A stretch of DNA of 9,324 nt from JBFXAN01 sp050184225. GTDB lineage: Bacteria > Chloroflexota > Dehalococcoidia > CAUJGQ01. Position 1 is the first letter of the stretch; the number at the start of each line of letters is the position of its first letter. Below, in pieces: positions 1 through 6,737 of the stretch. The notes under the pieces are model-generated. The model worked only from the letters and a program-made list of their open reading frames with translations, was not told where the DNA came from and did no database searches. Location of the stretch: assembly GCA_050184225.1 (NCBI GenBank), contig JBFXAN010000222.1:1-9324 (forward strand). The letters run 5' to 3'. A program made the position numbers and the translations under genes.

Positions 1-1
1 C

Positions 2-217
2 GGCGCGCAAATTGGCGGGCTGCTTGGCGGCACTGTCATCTCGGAAACGCTCTTCAACCTTCCCGGTGTCGGCCGGTCAGCGATCGACGCGATCAACAAC
101 CGCGACTATCCGCTGGTGCAGTTCATTGTGTTGATGTATGCCGTGATCTTCATGACAGTCAACCTGCTTGTCGATCTCGCATACGGCGCAATCGACCCAA
201 GGATCCGTTATGCATAG
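2..217 (+). CDS. ABC transporter permease, DppB/OppB type, C-terminal part (5' end outside window)
   Basis: Inner-membrane permease of a peptide/nickel-type ABC importer; with the next gene it would form the translocation channel fed by a periplasmic or lipid-anchored binding protein. Only the last 71 residues are present, read in the second frame from base 2 to the TAG at 215-217. The sequence ETLFNLPGVGRSAIDAINNR followed by DYPLVQ matches the conserved end of the DppB/OppB family, where a cytoplasmic loop precedes the last membrane helix (here about FIVLMYAVIFMTVNLLVDLAY). The protein closes with DPRIRYA, the usual DPRIRY ending. Its stop overlaps the start of the DppC-type gene by 8 bases, so the two are translationally coupled. 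The imported substrate cannot be told from the permease; this family carries dipeptides, oligopeptides, nickel and other small organic solutes. Confidence 0.93.
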   Translation, partial: GAQIGGLLGGTVISETLFNLPGVGRSAIDAINNRDYPLVQFIVLMYAVIFMTVNLLVDLAYGAIDPRIRYA

Positions 218-1100
218 CCTCGCAATCGAGAGGAACCTCTCACTCGAACATCGCACAAAGCGCCGACCGCTCTCAAGACTCGGTTCGCTCTGTCGACGAC
301 GCCCCCTCTTGGTCATCTCAGCGGCGATCATCGCGGCGCTGATCGCGATTGCTGCTTTCGCGGACGTGATCGCACCCTATGACCCGAACTCGATCTCGGG
401 AGGCCGGCTGCAAGCACCGAACGCTGAGCATCGCCTGGGAACGGATCAGGCGGGACGAGATGTGCTGAGTCGAGTCGTTGTCGGTTCGCGTATGTCGCTC
501 TTCATTGGTGTTGCGACCGCGCTCATCGGAACATCGCTTGGCGCCGTAATCGGCGGATACTGCGGATTCATCGGCGGGAAGCTCGATCTGGTCACTCAGC
601 GACTCATCGACAGCATTCAGGCATTCCCAACGATCATCCTGGGTCTCGCCGTAGTTGCCGTACTGGGTCCGTCGGTGAGGAACCTGATCGTCGCGCTGCT
701 GATCGTGTTTATTCCAACCTCGACGCGGGTGATCCGTGCCGTCGCGTTGGCGACCAAAGAGCGGGAGTTCATTACCGCGGCCCGCACGATAGGCGCGGGC
801 GACTGGCGCATGTTCTTGCGGCACATCCTCCCCCAGGCGGTGGCGCCGTTCATCATTCTGATTTCGCTGAACGTCGGATTCGGCATCGTGGTGGAATCCT
901 CGCTCAGCTTCCTTGGAGTTGGTCCACCGCCGCCGACGGTATCGTGGGGCGGCATGATGAGTGGTACGACTATTCGGTTCGCCGAATCCGCGCCGTGGGT
1001 CTTGATCGCGCCTGGTGTCTTCCTCAGCCTCACCGTCTATGGCTTCAACCTGCTCGGTGACAGTCTGCGGGACATGCTCGACCCACGGCTCCGGCACTAA
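210..1100 (+). CDS. ABC transporter permease, DppC/OppC type
   Basis: Second permease subunit of the peptide/nickel-type importer, 296 residues, normal for the family. The first membrane helix is at about 33-55, preceded by a basic cytoplasmic N-terminus. LGTDQAGRDVLSR (76-88) is the typical periplasmic signature of OppC-type subunits. Further helices follow, with the EAA loop that contacts the ATPase at about 184-215 (REFITAARTIGAGDW and RHILPQAVAP). The protein ends in GDSLRDMLDPRLRH, as the family does. I chose the ATG at 210 because AAGGA at 199-203 lies 6 bases upstream and because it overlaps the preceding stop by 8 bases (ATGCATAG). An in-frame ATG at 168 would add 14 residues but overlap the upstream gene by 50 bases without a clear ribosome site. 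The ATPase genes are not seen downstream, so they may lie upstream or elsewhere. Confidence 0.95.
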   Translation: MHSLAIERNLSLEHRTKRRPLSRLGSLCRRRPLLVISAAIIAALIAIAAFADVIAPYDPNSISGGRLQAPNAEHRLGTDQAGRDVLSRVVVGSRMSLFIGVATALIGTSLGAVIGGYCGFIGGKLDLVTQRLIDSIQAFPTIILGLAVVAVLGPSVRNLIVALLIVFIPTSTRVIRAVALATKEREFITAARTIGAGDWRMFLRHILPQAVAPFIILISLNVGFGIVVESSLSFLGVGPPPPTVSWGGMMSGTTIRFAESAPWVLIAPGVFLSLTVYGFNLLGDSLRDMLDPRLRH

Positions 1101-1164
1101 TCATCGGAATGGTCAAACCAACCGCTGCGAGGGCAATCAGCCAGACCCGGTCGCACGAATCGAA

Positions 1165-1179
1165 CGCGGGCAGCCCGCG
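1165..1179. repeat. GC-rich inverted repeat between permease and crotonase genes
   Basis: CGCGGGC, one A, then GCCCGCG: a perfect 7-base inverted repeat with a single central base, so a real hairpin would open one or two pairs to make a loop. It is followed by AATTGAG, without a run of T. It lies 65 bases after the permease stop and 51 bases before the first crotonase start. It could weaken read-through between the transporter and the catabolic genes, or bind a protein as DNA. It is not a canonical intrinsic terminator. Confidence 0.45.
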
Positions 1180-1230
1180 AATTGAGCTGGTCATGAACCC
1201 GGCGGTACCACGTGTCAGGAGGAAACCGGA

Positions 1231-2160
1231 ATGCCCGGTGTGATTCCCCATTTCAGATTTCAGTATGAGCTGGATTCGATACGGAGCATCGATCCAGATG
1301 TCGAACTCCCAGAAGTGGTGTACGAGGTCGAGCCACCACTTGCGTACGTCACGCTTAACCGACCGGAACGGCGCAATGCGTTCAACGATGCCCTCTATAT
1401 TGGCTTGTTCGGTGGTCTGCATCGCGCGCTCCTGGATGACACCGTGCGGGTGGTCATTGTTCGGGGTGCGGGACAAGGCTTCTCTGCCGGACATGACTTG
1501 ACCTCACCGACGAAGGCAGACGGACTTCCGGAGGAAACGCCGCCCGTTCCGCCGACCTTTCGACCAACGGTGGCGGACTACTTTAACTTCGAGCGCCGCC
1601 GATGTCAGAAATACGAAGAATTGTTGGGCTACCCGAAGTTGGTGATCGCTCAAGTGCACGGATTCTGTATTGGCGCAGGGGCATTCGTCCAATCAGCCTG
1701 CGACTTCACCTACGCGGCCGAGGATGCGCGTTTTGGCACCCGCTCCTTCGCCCACCAACTGACCGGCATCGTGGCGGTGGACTCCGGTTGGCCAGGACGC
1801 AGTCATACACTTCGCGGTGGCAGTCTTGATGAAGTGAGTGGGGCTCGTGCAGCGGAGATCGGTCTGATCAATGGCGCCTTTCCATCCGCCTTGCTGGACG
1901 AGAACGTGAAGGGCGAGGCACTACGACTCGCGGCCCTTCCCCTTGAGACCGTTGCTCGCATCAAACAGTGGTATGCCCATCTCTGGGACACCGCTGGTTT
2001 AGGGCTGTCGTATCGTGCCCACTACCAGAGCCATACTGCTGCGCAGTGGATTCGCCATCGGCCTGGTGAGAACAATTTCTACAAGGTACGCGGTCAGCAA
2101 GGACTCAGCGGTTACTTCCGCGAGCGCGCGGCATCGGCTACGCCAGGCGGCGATGACTGA
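1231..2160 (+). CDS. Crotonase-superfamily protein 1 (enoyl-CoA hydratase/isomerase-like, catalytic Glu absent)
   Basis: A 309-residue member of the crotonase fold, longer than the usual 255-265. A 30-residue leader precedes the core, which begins at VVYEVEPPLAYVTLNRPERRNAF. The first oxyanion-hole loop is FSAGHDL (84-90); the second is GFCIGAGAF (144-152). Between them an insertion of about 30 residues, rich in proline, leads into an arginine-rich helix (FNFERRRCQKYEEL). Where rat enoyl-CoA hydratase has Glu144 and Glu164 this protein has Phe152 and Ser172, so plain enoyl-CoA hydration is unlikely; isomerase, hydrolase, lyase or another acyl-CoA reaction is possible. AGGAGG at 1217-1222 with 8-base spacing fixes the start. 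The tail (about 276-300, GENNF then YKVRG and FRER) resembles that of the second crotonase. Automatic annotation would call it enoyl-CoA hydratase; the fold is sure, the reaction is not. Confidence 0.88.
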   Translation: MPGVIPHFRFQYELDSIRSIDPDVELPEVVYEVEPPLAYVTLNRPERRNAFNDALYIGLFGGLHRALLDDTVRVVIVRGAGQGFSAGHDLTSPTKADGLPEETPPVPPTFRPTVADYFNFERRRCQKYEELLGYPKLVIAQVHGFCIGAGAFVQSACDFTYAAEDARFGTRSFAHQLTGIVAVDSGWPGRSHTLRGGSLDEVSGARAAEIGLINGAFPSALLDENVKGEALRLAALPLETVARIKQWYAHLWDTAGLGLSYRAHYQSHTAAQWIRHRPGENNFYKVRGQQGLSGYFRERAASATPGGDD

Positions 2161-2344
2161 GTGGGGACCGAAGTCACGTTTCGTGTTGTCGAAATGACGC
2201 GTGACATGCGACACGTTGACTTCAACACGCTGGGGTGGATGTTGCATCGCATCTGCGGTGTGGATTCTCAGTGATGCTGTGCACCGGCACTCCGCACACT
2301 CCGTGCGTACCCAACGACAATATAAACCAGGGAAGGATGAGCGG
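2161..2344. other. Intergenic gap between crotonases 1 and 2, possible internal promoter
   Basis: 184 bases separate the first two crotonase genes, the widest gap in the trio. The reading frame of crotonase 2 stays open back to 2201, but that stretch (rich in Cys, Trp and His, with no ribosome site) does not look coding. GTTGA-CT-TCAAC at 2215-2226 is a small perfect dyad containing TTGACT, which could serve as a -35 element, but no good -10 follows at 16-18 bases (GATGTT at best). TATAAA at 2321-2326 could be a -10 but lacks a matching -35. An internal promoter is possible but not shown. Confidence 0.3.
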
Positions 2345-3220
2345 ATGGCTGCCATCGAAGTGAACTTCAGTTCCGGCATATGTGATGTGTTGCTGAACCG
2401 CCCGGAGGTCGAGAACGCGATCAATGAGGACATGCTGAATGTTCTCGCGGCAACGGTGGAAGAGATCGAGCAGCGCGACGACATCCGGGGTGTGCTCATC
2501 CGTGGCGCAGGTAGCTCCTTCTGCACTGGGATCGATCCACGTGAGGCAGGTACCGGGGCGTTCTTTCCCGTACCCATGGACCGAGAGTATCTATCGCGGC
2601 TGTTTGCCGACCATTGGAGCCGCTGGCGAGTCTGGCGGCGTTTCGCAGAACTGTCAAAACCCCTCGTGACGGCAGTACATGGTCGCGCGCTTGGAGAGGG
2701 CGCGCTCTTCGCGATGGTCTCCAGCTGGTGCGTCGCTTCCGAGGATGCTGTGTTTGGTGATCCGTCGATTCGCATGGGCATGGCAAGCGCGAACCCACTC
2801 TGGCTCTGGGCCGTAGGCCCGCGGCGAGCACGGGAGATCCTCTTCGGCCGCTACATCGACGCGACGACTGCGATGCGATGGGGACTGGTCACGCGCGTCG
2901 TTTCGAGCGCGGACCTCGAATCGGAGGCATGGACCGCACTGGAGGGGCTGGTCAGCCGCCCCGGAATGACCGGTTTCGATGGGCGCATGGTACATGAATA
3001 CATCCACCGTGCTGCCTCGGAGGCGGCAGGCCTCAGTACCGCCCAGGAGTTTGCCCAAACGATCGCGGCGATGAGCTCCATTCAGCGCTACGGCTTTCGA
3101 GATGGAGAATACAACTTCTGGGCGCGTGTCGGCGAAATCGGCATCGAAGAGGCGCTCGTGGAGCGAGACACACGGTACGAGGTCATTGCAGGAAGCGGCA
3201 TCTCTGGCGGGTCGTGGTAG
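2345..3220 (+). CDS. Crotonase-superfamily protein 2 (enoyl-CoA hydratase/isomerase-like, catalytic Glu absent)
   Basis: A 291-residue crotonase-fold protein. The core begins at IEVNFSSGICDVLLNRPEVENAI. The oxyanion-hole loops are FCTGIDP (59-65) and HGRALGEGAL (112-121). The positions of the two hydratase glutamates are Leu121 and Ser141 (in FGDPS, 137-141), so the classical acid/base pair is missing. Glu118 in GEG sits inside the second oxyanion loop at an unusual place and might take a catalytic role. RRAREILFGR (160-169) followed by ATTAMRWGLV is the usual trimer-side helix region of the fold. The C-terminal tail (about 253-275, GEYNFW then LVERD) matches the tail of crotonase 1. The ATG at 2345 was chosen because GGAAGGA at 2331-2337 lies 7 bases upstream; upstream in-frame starts lack this. 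It is clearly diverged from its neighbours, so the duplication is old. Confidence 0.87.
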   Translation: MAAIEVNFSSGICDVLLNRPEVENAINEDMLNVLAATVEEIEQRDDIRGVLIRGAGSSFCTGIDPREAGTGAFFPVPMDREYLSRLFADHWSRWRVWRRFAELSKPLVTAVHGRALGEGALFAMVSSWCVASEDAVFGDPSIRMGMASANPLWLWAVGPRRAREILFGRYIDATTAMRWGLVTRVVSSADLESEAWTALEGLVSRPGMTGFDGRMVHEYIHRAASEAAGLSTAQEFAQTIAAMSSIQRYGFRDGEYNFWARVGEIGIEEALVERDTRYEVIAGSGISGGSW

Positions 3221-3258
3221 GAAGAGATGTCGCTCGTCACACGTCTGGAGGCCAACGC

Positions 3259-3963
3259 ATGACACAGGAATTGGTGGAGTACCGACGTGATGGGCACGTG
3301 GGTACCATACTGCTCAACCGCGCAGAATCGGGGATTCGCATTGACCACAGGATGTTGCTGGCACTGGACCGTGCCCTCATCGCAGCGGAGGAAGATATCG
3401 ACGCAAAGGTCGTGCGAATCGAGGCGGCTGGTCCCGACTTCTCGACGGGTGAGGTCCCTGACGAAGGGTGTTTTCTCGATGGCCCGGGCGCGCGATTGGC
3501 CCAAGAGCTTCAAAGTGCGCGTCGATTCGAATTCCTTACGAATATCACGCGGCCGACGGTCGCCGTCGTGCGTGGGCAGTGCATAGGAATTGGTCTGACG
3601 ATCGCCATGTGTTGCGATTTCGTCATCTGCAGCGATGACGCCCAGTTCAGTGAGTCCACGGTGTCAAACGGCACTGTTCCCAGTTTTGCTCTCTGGCCGC
3701 TGTTCGCATGGCATAAGAAGGCGAAAGAGCTTCTCTTCGGACGTGTAATCACCGGAGCAGAGGCGGCGGAATGGGGGCTTGTGACGTCAAGCGCGCCGGC
3801 AGATCAGTTGCTTGAAGAAGTAGATCGGCTCGTTCACTTCCTCCTGCTTGCCCCAGCGGATGCCCTCGTGTGGACCAAGGAAATGATCGCCGCCGGCATC
3901 GAGGCACGAGGAGGTGGAGTCATGTGGCGAGATAGCGCAGTCTATCATGCGCTTGGTGCATGA
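3259..3963 (+). CDS. Crotonase-superfamily protein 3, short form (catalytic Glu absent)
   Basis: A 234-residue crotonase-fold protein, shorter than the usual 255-265. The start is fixed by GGAGG at 3247-3251, 7 bases before the ATG and 38 bases after the stop of crotonase 2, so the two are very likely co-transcribed. The core begins at LVEYRRDGHVGTILLNR. The first oxyanion loop is FSTGEVPDEG (61-70), where the usual AGxDL has become STGEV. The second is GQCIGIGLT (106-114). The hydratase glutamate positions hold Thr114 and Thr134 (in FSEST, 130-134). KAKELLFGR (154-162) followed by GAEAAEWGLV is the usual helix after the active site. The protein stops soon after WRDSAVYHALGA and lacks the C-terminal tail shared by crotonases 1 and 2. 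This may be a natural short form or the result of a late frameshift. The reaction is unknown. Confidence 0.85.
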   Translation: MTQELVEYRRDGHVGTILLNRAESGIRIDHRMLLALDRALIAAEEDIDAKVVRIEAAGPDFSTGEVPDEGCFLDGPGARLAQELQSARRFEFLTNITRPTVAVVRGQCIGIGLTIAMCCDFVICSDDAQFSESTVSNGTVPSFALWPLFAWHKKAKELLFGRVITGAEAAEWGLVTSSAPADQLLEEVDRLVHFLLLAPADALVWTKEMIAAGIEARGGGVMWRDSAVYHALGA

Positions 3964-4022
3964 CCGCGCAACAGACTCGGATGCCCGCCAGCTGATGCAC
4001 CAGGGCGCGACCTCTCTCAGCA

Positions 4023-4961
4023 CTATGAACTGGCGACGGACGGTTCGGGATGCGACAGCATCCAATCGGCTTTCGCAAGGTCAAGGAATGCCCTTGCCGC
4101 TGTCGAAAGATTCCGGCTTGCATCATAGACAAGGTCAATCTCCAAGTCGTGTGGCAGGCCCAGCGTGGTGATGGGGACGAGCCGTCCAGCGTGAAGCTCG
4201 TCCTGCATCATCAAATCCGGCAATATCGCAATGCTCTGCCCGCGAAGGGCGGTGTTCTTTAATACGTCGAAATCGTTCGATTCCACAACAACATCCAGCC
4301 TTTTACCCAGTTGCTGCGCCTGTTGTTCCAGTGCTTGACGAAGCAGTGACCCTTGCTTTGGAAATAGCGCAAACTGATAGTTGAGCGCTTCGTGGTCTTC
4401 GAGTGAGGCAAAGCGTGCGGCTGGGTGATCGGAACTTACGACAGCCATCAGGTGATAGACAATAAGGGGCGCGGCGGCGAGCCGTCGGTCTCTCCCCGTC
4501 TCAGTACTGATGCCGATCTCGGCTGACCCATCTAAGACCAAGCCGTTTATGAAACCAGTTAACCCGATAGCTGGGATCAGATTGAGTCGAATGTGCGGAT
4601 TCTGGCACTGATAACGTGCCAGAATGCTAGGAAGTACGTATCGGGACGCATTCGGACCAACCGCGATGTTCAGTGTTTCGCTGGGGTATTCTCCCTGGAT
4701 GTGCTTGATCTCCAGGATAATCTTCTCGAACTCGCCGGATACATGGTCGGCGAATCTGAGAACCGCCTCACCGGCGGGCGTGAGGTCAATTCGGCGTCCC
4801 TTCCGTCTCCGGTCGAACAACTCAGTGCCCAGCGCCTGTTCCAGGTGCTTGATCCGTTGAGACAGCGCTGGTTGGGTGAGATAGAGTTGCTCGGCGGCGC
4901 GGCTAAACGTGCCCGCCGCGACAATCGTGCGCAAGGCTTCGAGTTGCTCGAAGGTAATCAA
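4023..4961 (-). CDS. LysR-type transcriptional regulator
   Basis: A 312-residue LysR-family regulator of normal length. The N-terminal winged helix-turn-helix is typical: ITFEQLEALRTIVAAG, then TFSRAAEQLYLTQPALSQRI (18-37) as the HTH, HLEQALGTELFDR and LTPAGEAVL. A linker helix and an effector-binding domain of two alpha/beta lobes follow from about residue 96 (ETLNIAVGPNASRYVLPSIL). I place the start at a TTG (4959-4961) because GGGGGGAG at 4966-4973 sits 4 bases upstream and the protein then starts MITFEQ, as many relatives do. Another TTG at 4974-4976 would add five residues but lacks a ribosome site. The gene is tail to tail with the crotonases (59-base gap) and divergent from the acyl-CoA dehydrogenase, the classic LysR layout, so it probably controls that gene and perhaps the crotonases in response to a pathway metabolite. 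Confidence 0.93.
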   Translation of the reverse strand: MITFEQLEALRTIVAAGTFSRAAEQLYLTQPALSQRIKHLEQALGTELFDRRRKGRRIDLTPAGEAVLRFADHVSGEFEKIILEIKHIQGEYPSETLNIAVGPNASRYVLPSILARYQCQNPHIRLNLIPAIGLTGFINGLVLDGSAEIGISTETGRDRRLAAAPLIVYHLMAVVSSDHPAARFASLEDHEALNYQFALFPKQGSLLRQALEQQAQQLGKRLDVVVESNDFDVLKNTALRGQSIAILPDLMMQDELHAGRLVPITTLGLPHDLEIDLVYDASRNLSTAARAFLDLAKADWMLSHPEPSVASS

Positions 4962-5391
4962 CGGTACTCCCCCCAACTGGCGGCAATGCCAGGTTCCCCC
5001 TCAGCGCTTGATCGAAAGATACCTGTGAGGCTACGCGCAGATGCCCACCGACTCAAGATGCCAGCGATGCTCACCGCGGCCGCAGCGCGTGACAACGCAT
5101 TGCCCTCCGTCGTCAAACTTCAACCACCTTTCGGGGCGGTAGTGACTCGAGCCGTTGGAGTCCAGAGCTCGAAGTCCGTCGTTCGGAATGTGCCGGCCCT
5201 CGTCGCTGTGCCGCTGGTAGTCCAACGACCGACGTATGAACTTTCCTCATCCCGGTATCAATAAGCCGTACCTTCTGACCTGCATTAGGAAGGCGGTATT
5301 GTCATCCTGCAACCTGCCGCCTAGGCTCGGGACAGCGGTGCGGCCCACACCGGCTTGAGTGTATACATGCTAGGGCCTATGCGGGTTAGTA
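4962..5391. other. 430-base divergent intergenic region between LysR gene and acyl-CoA dehydrogenase gene
   Basis: No supportable gene. The half near the regulator is GC-rich and shows no clear structure. Nearer the dehydrogenase are GGTA-N11-TACC at 5254-5272, which has the spacing of a LysR box but does not match one strongly; AGGCGG and CCGCCT at 5291-5296 and 5317-5322, a 6-base inverted repeat with a 20-base loop; and a TGTATACA palindrome at 5360-5367. An open frame on the plus strand continues from inside the regulator to about 5264, but its residue composition and the lack of a start site make it a shadow. The region probably holds both divergent promoters. Confidence 0.55.
5355..5383 (+). 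promoter_or_regulatory. Possible promoter with TGTATACA palindrome upstream of acyl-CoA dehydrogenase
   Basis: TTGAGT (5355-5360) and TATGCG (5378-5383) are 17 bases apart and could be a weak sigma-70-like promoter, with transcription starting very near the ATG at 5392. The perfect 8-base palindrome TGTATACA (5360-5367) lies inside the spacer. Such TGTATACA/TTGTATACAA cores are known among GntR-family (FadR-like) operators, so a repressor could block this promoter. The palindrome is seen; the promoter and the protein family are inference. Confidence 0.3.
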
Positions 5392-6684
5392 ATGAAACAC
5401 GAGGGCATCAGTCCTGCCAGCGGCCTCTCTGACAAGGACGCGCCAGTGTACGAGGCACCACCGACCGAGCTTCGGCAAGAGGAGCGGCTGGTTATCGATG
5501 GCCTTCTCAGCTTCGCTCGACATGAGGTCGTGCCGATTGAGGAGGATCTAGGGGAGGCGCTCCATGACCCGCGTCAGTTGTACGACGCGGAGGGGAGAGA
5601 ATCGCCGGCGGTGAGCAGTGCACGGCGACGAGTTCGTATGGCATCGGCAGGAGCCGGATACTACACCATGTTCTGTCCGCCCGAAATCAGCGGCGGTGGC
5701 CTTGGCGCGCGCATGAGTTTCCTTTGCTGGGAGGCACTGCACCACGCATTCGGGCCGGGCGATCACTTGGTCTATAACGCCATCTCCCATTGGGCAAGCG
5801 GTCCCAGCCGCATCTGGACGCAGACGTCTGAACACCTCGCTCAGACAACACTCCCGCGCGTGGTTTCTGGTGAGCTGCAGGGCTGCTTCGGGATGTCGGA
5901 ACCCGATGCTGGTTCCGATGCCTGGCGGATGAAGACGTCGGCCGTACGTGATGGCGATGCGTGGGTGATCAACGGCTCCAAGCAGTGGACCTCATTCGCG
6001 CCGACCGCGGACTATATCCTTGCTTTTGCCGTCACCGACCGGTCACTTGTCGAGACGCGCAAAGGTGGGATCACGTGCTTTTACATCCCCACCGAAACGC
6101 CCGGATTTGCGGTCGAGTCGGTCATTCGGCTGTTCGGTGAGATTGGTGGCCGTGAGGCGATCATCTCGCTGACCGACGTGCGGATCGGCGATGAGTTCCG
6201 GGTGGGGACCGTCGATCGGGGATTCGACCTGGCGATGATGGGGGCTACTCAGGGACGTTTCTATAACACTGCCCGCAGCGTCGGGCTGAGTCGATGGGCG
6301 ATGGAGCGCGCAGTCGAGTACGCTCGTTCTCGATGGGCGTCGGGCAAGCCAATCGGTGAACACCAGGCAATCCAGATGATGCTCGCGGACATTGGCGTCG
6401 AGACCTATGCTGCCCGAACCATGGGCTTGGACGCCGCCGCCCGCGCCGACGCGGGAAAGGACACACGGCGTGAGGCGGCGATGGCCAAGCTCTTCGCGAC
6501 CAACGCCGCCGTTCGCACCTTCGACCGAGTGATCCAGGTACATGGCGCCATGGGCCTCACCAATGAAATGCACTTCTATGAGGGTTGGAAGACGACTCGT
6601 GCGATTCGCATTGCCGACGGTACTGATGAGATCCTGCGCCGCACCATCGCGCGCGAGATGTTGAAAGGAAGAGTCGACCTCTGA
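5392..6684 (+). CDS. Acyl-CoA dehydrogenase (FAD-dependent), Asp at the catalytic-base position
   Basis: A 430-residue cytoplasmic flavoprotein that would introduce an alpha,beta double bond into an acyl-CoA and pass electrons to electron-transfer flavoprotein. An N-terminal helical domain runs to about 160. The beta domain starts with CFGMSEPDAGSD (165-176), the family signature that binds FAD and substrate, and continues with INGSKQWTS (193-201). The C-terminal helical domain holds QVHGAMGLTNE (382-392) and ends with IADGTDEILRRTIAREML. Medium-chain enzymes carry the catalytic Glu in YEGT here; this protein has Asp409 (ADGT), as in the ACAD10/11-like group. The ATG at 5392 has only a weak ribosome site. 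A GTG at 5446 with AAGGA 7 bases upstream would remove 18 residues and is a good alternative. Expression is likely controlled by the divergent LysR regulator. The acyl substrate is unknown. Confidence 0.92.
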   Translation: MKHEGISPASGLSDKDAPVYEAPPTELRQEERLVIDGLLSFARHEVVPIEEDLGEALHDPRQLYDAEGRESPAVSSARRRVRMASAGAGYYTMFCPPEISGGGLGARMSFLCWEALHHAFGPGDHLVYNAISHWASGPSRIWTQTSEHLAQTTLPRVVSGELQGCFGMSEPDAGSDAWRMKTSAVRDGDAWVINGSKQWTSFAPTADYILAFAVTDRSLVETRKGGITCFYIPTETPGFAVESVIRLFGEIGGREAIISLTDVRIGDEFRVGTVDRGFDLAMMGATQGRFYNTARSVGLSRWAMERAVEYARSRWASGKPIGEHQAIQMMLADIGVETYAARTMGLDAAARADAGKDTRREAAMAKLFATNAAVRTFDRVIQVHGAMGLTNEMHFYEGWKTTRAIRIADGTDEILRRTIAREMLKGRVDL

Positions 6685-6737
6685 GGGCGCATGGTCATCG
6701 GGATGATGCGGCGCCTGTGGGACAGCAGACGCTCGGG

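Noticed and set aside
318..1097. 259-residue open frame antisense to the DppC-type permease
   Set aside because: It is a shadow of a clear family member. Its translation is very rich in Arg, Asp and His, with no domain pattern or ribosome site.
1045..1494. Antisense 149-residue frame with a short hydrophobic stretch in the permease-crotonase spacer
   Set aside because: The hydrophobic stretch is short, most of the frame is antisense to crotonase 1, and there is no ribosome site.
2201..2344. N-terminal extension of crotonase 2 from an ATG at 2201
   Set aside because: The extra 48 residues do not resemble crotonase sequence, and the ATG at 2345 has a much better ribosome site.
1999..2781. 260-residue open frame antisense to crotonases 1 and 2
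   Set aside because: It spans two real genes and their spacer on the opposite strand, with low-complexity Ser/Arg-rich translation and no family motif.
3954..4002. Inverted repeat TGGTGCAT/ATGCACCA around the crotonase 3 stop, as a bidirectional terminator
   Set aside because: The loop is 33 bases and neither side has a T run, so a functional terminator is not supported.
4593..5264. 223-residue plus-strand frame reaching into the LysR/acyl-CoA dehydrogenase intergenic region
   Set aside because: More than half is antisense to the well-supported LysR gene, and the remainder has no recognisable protein features.
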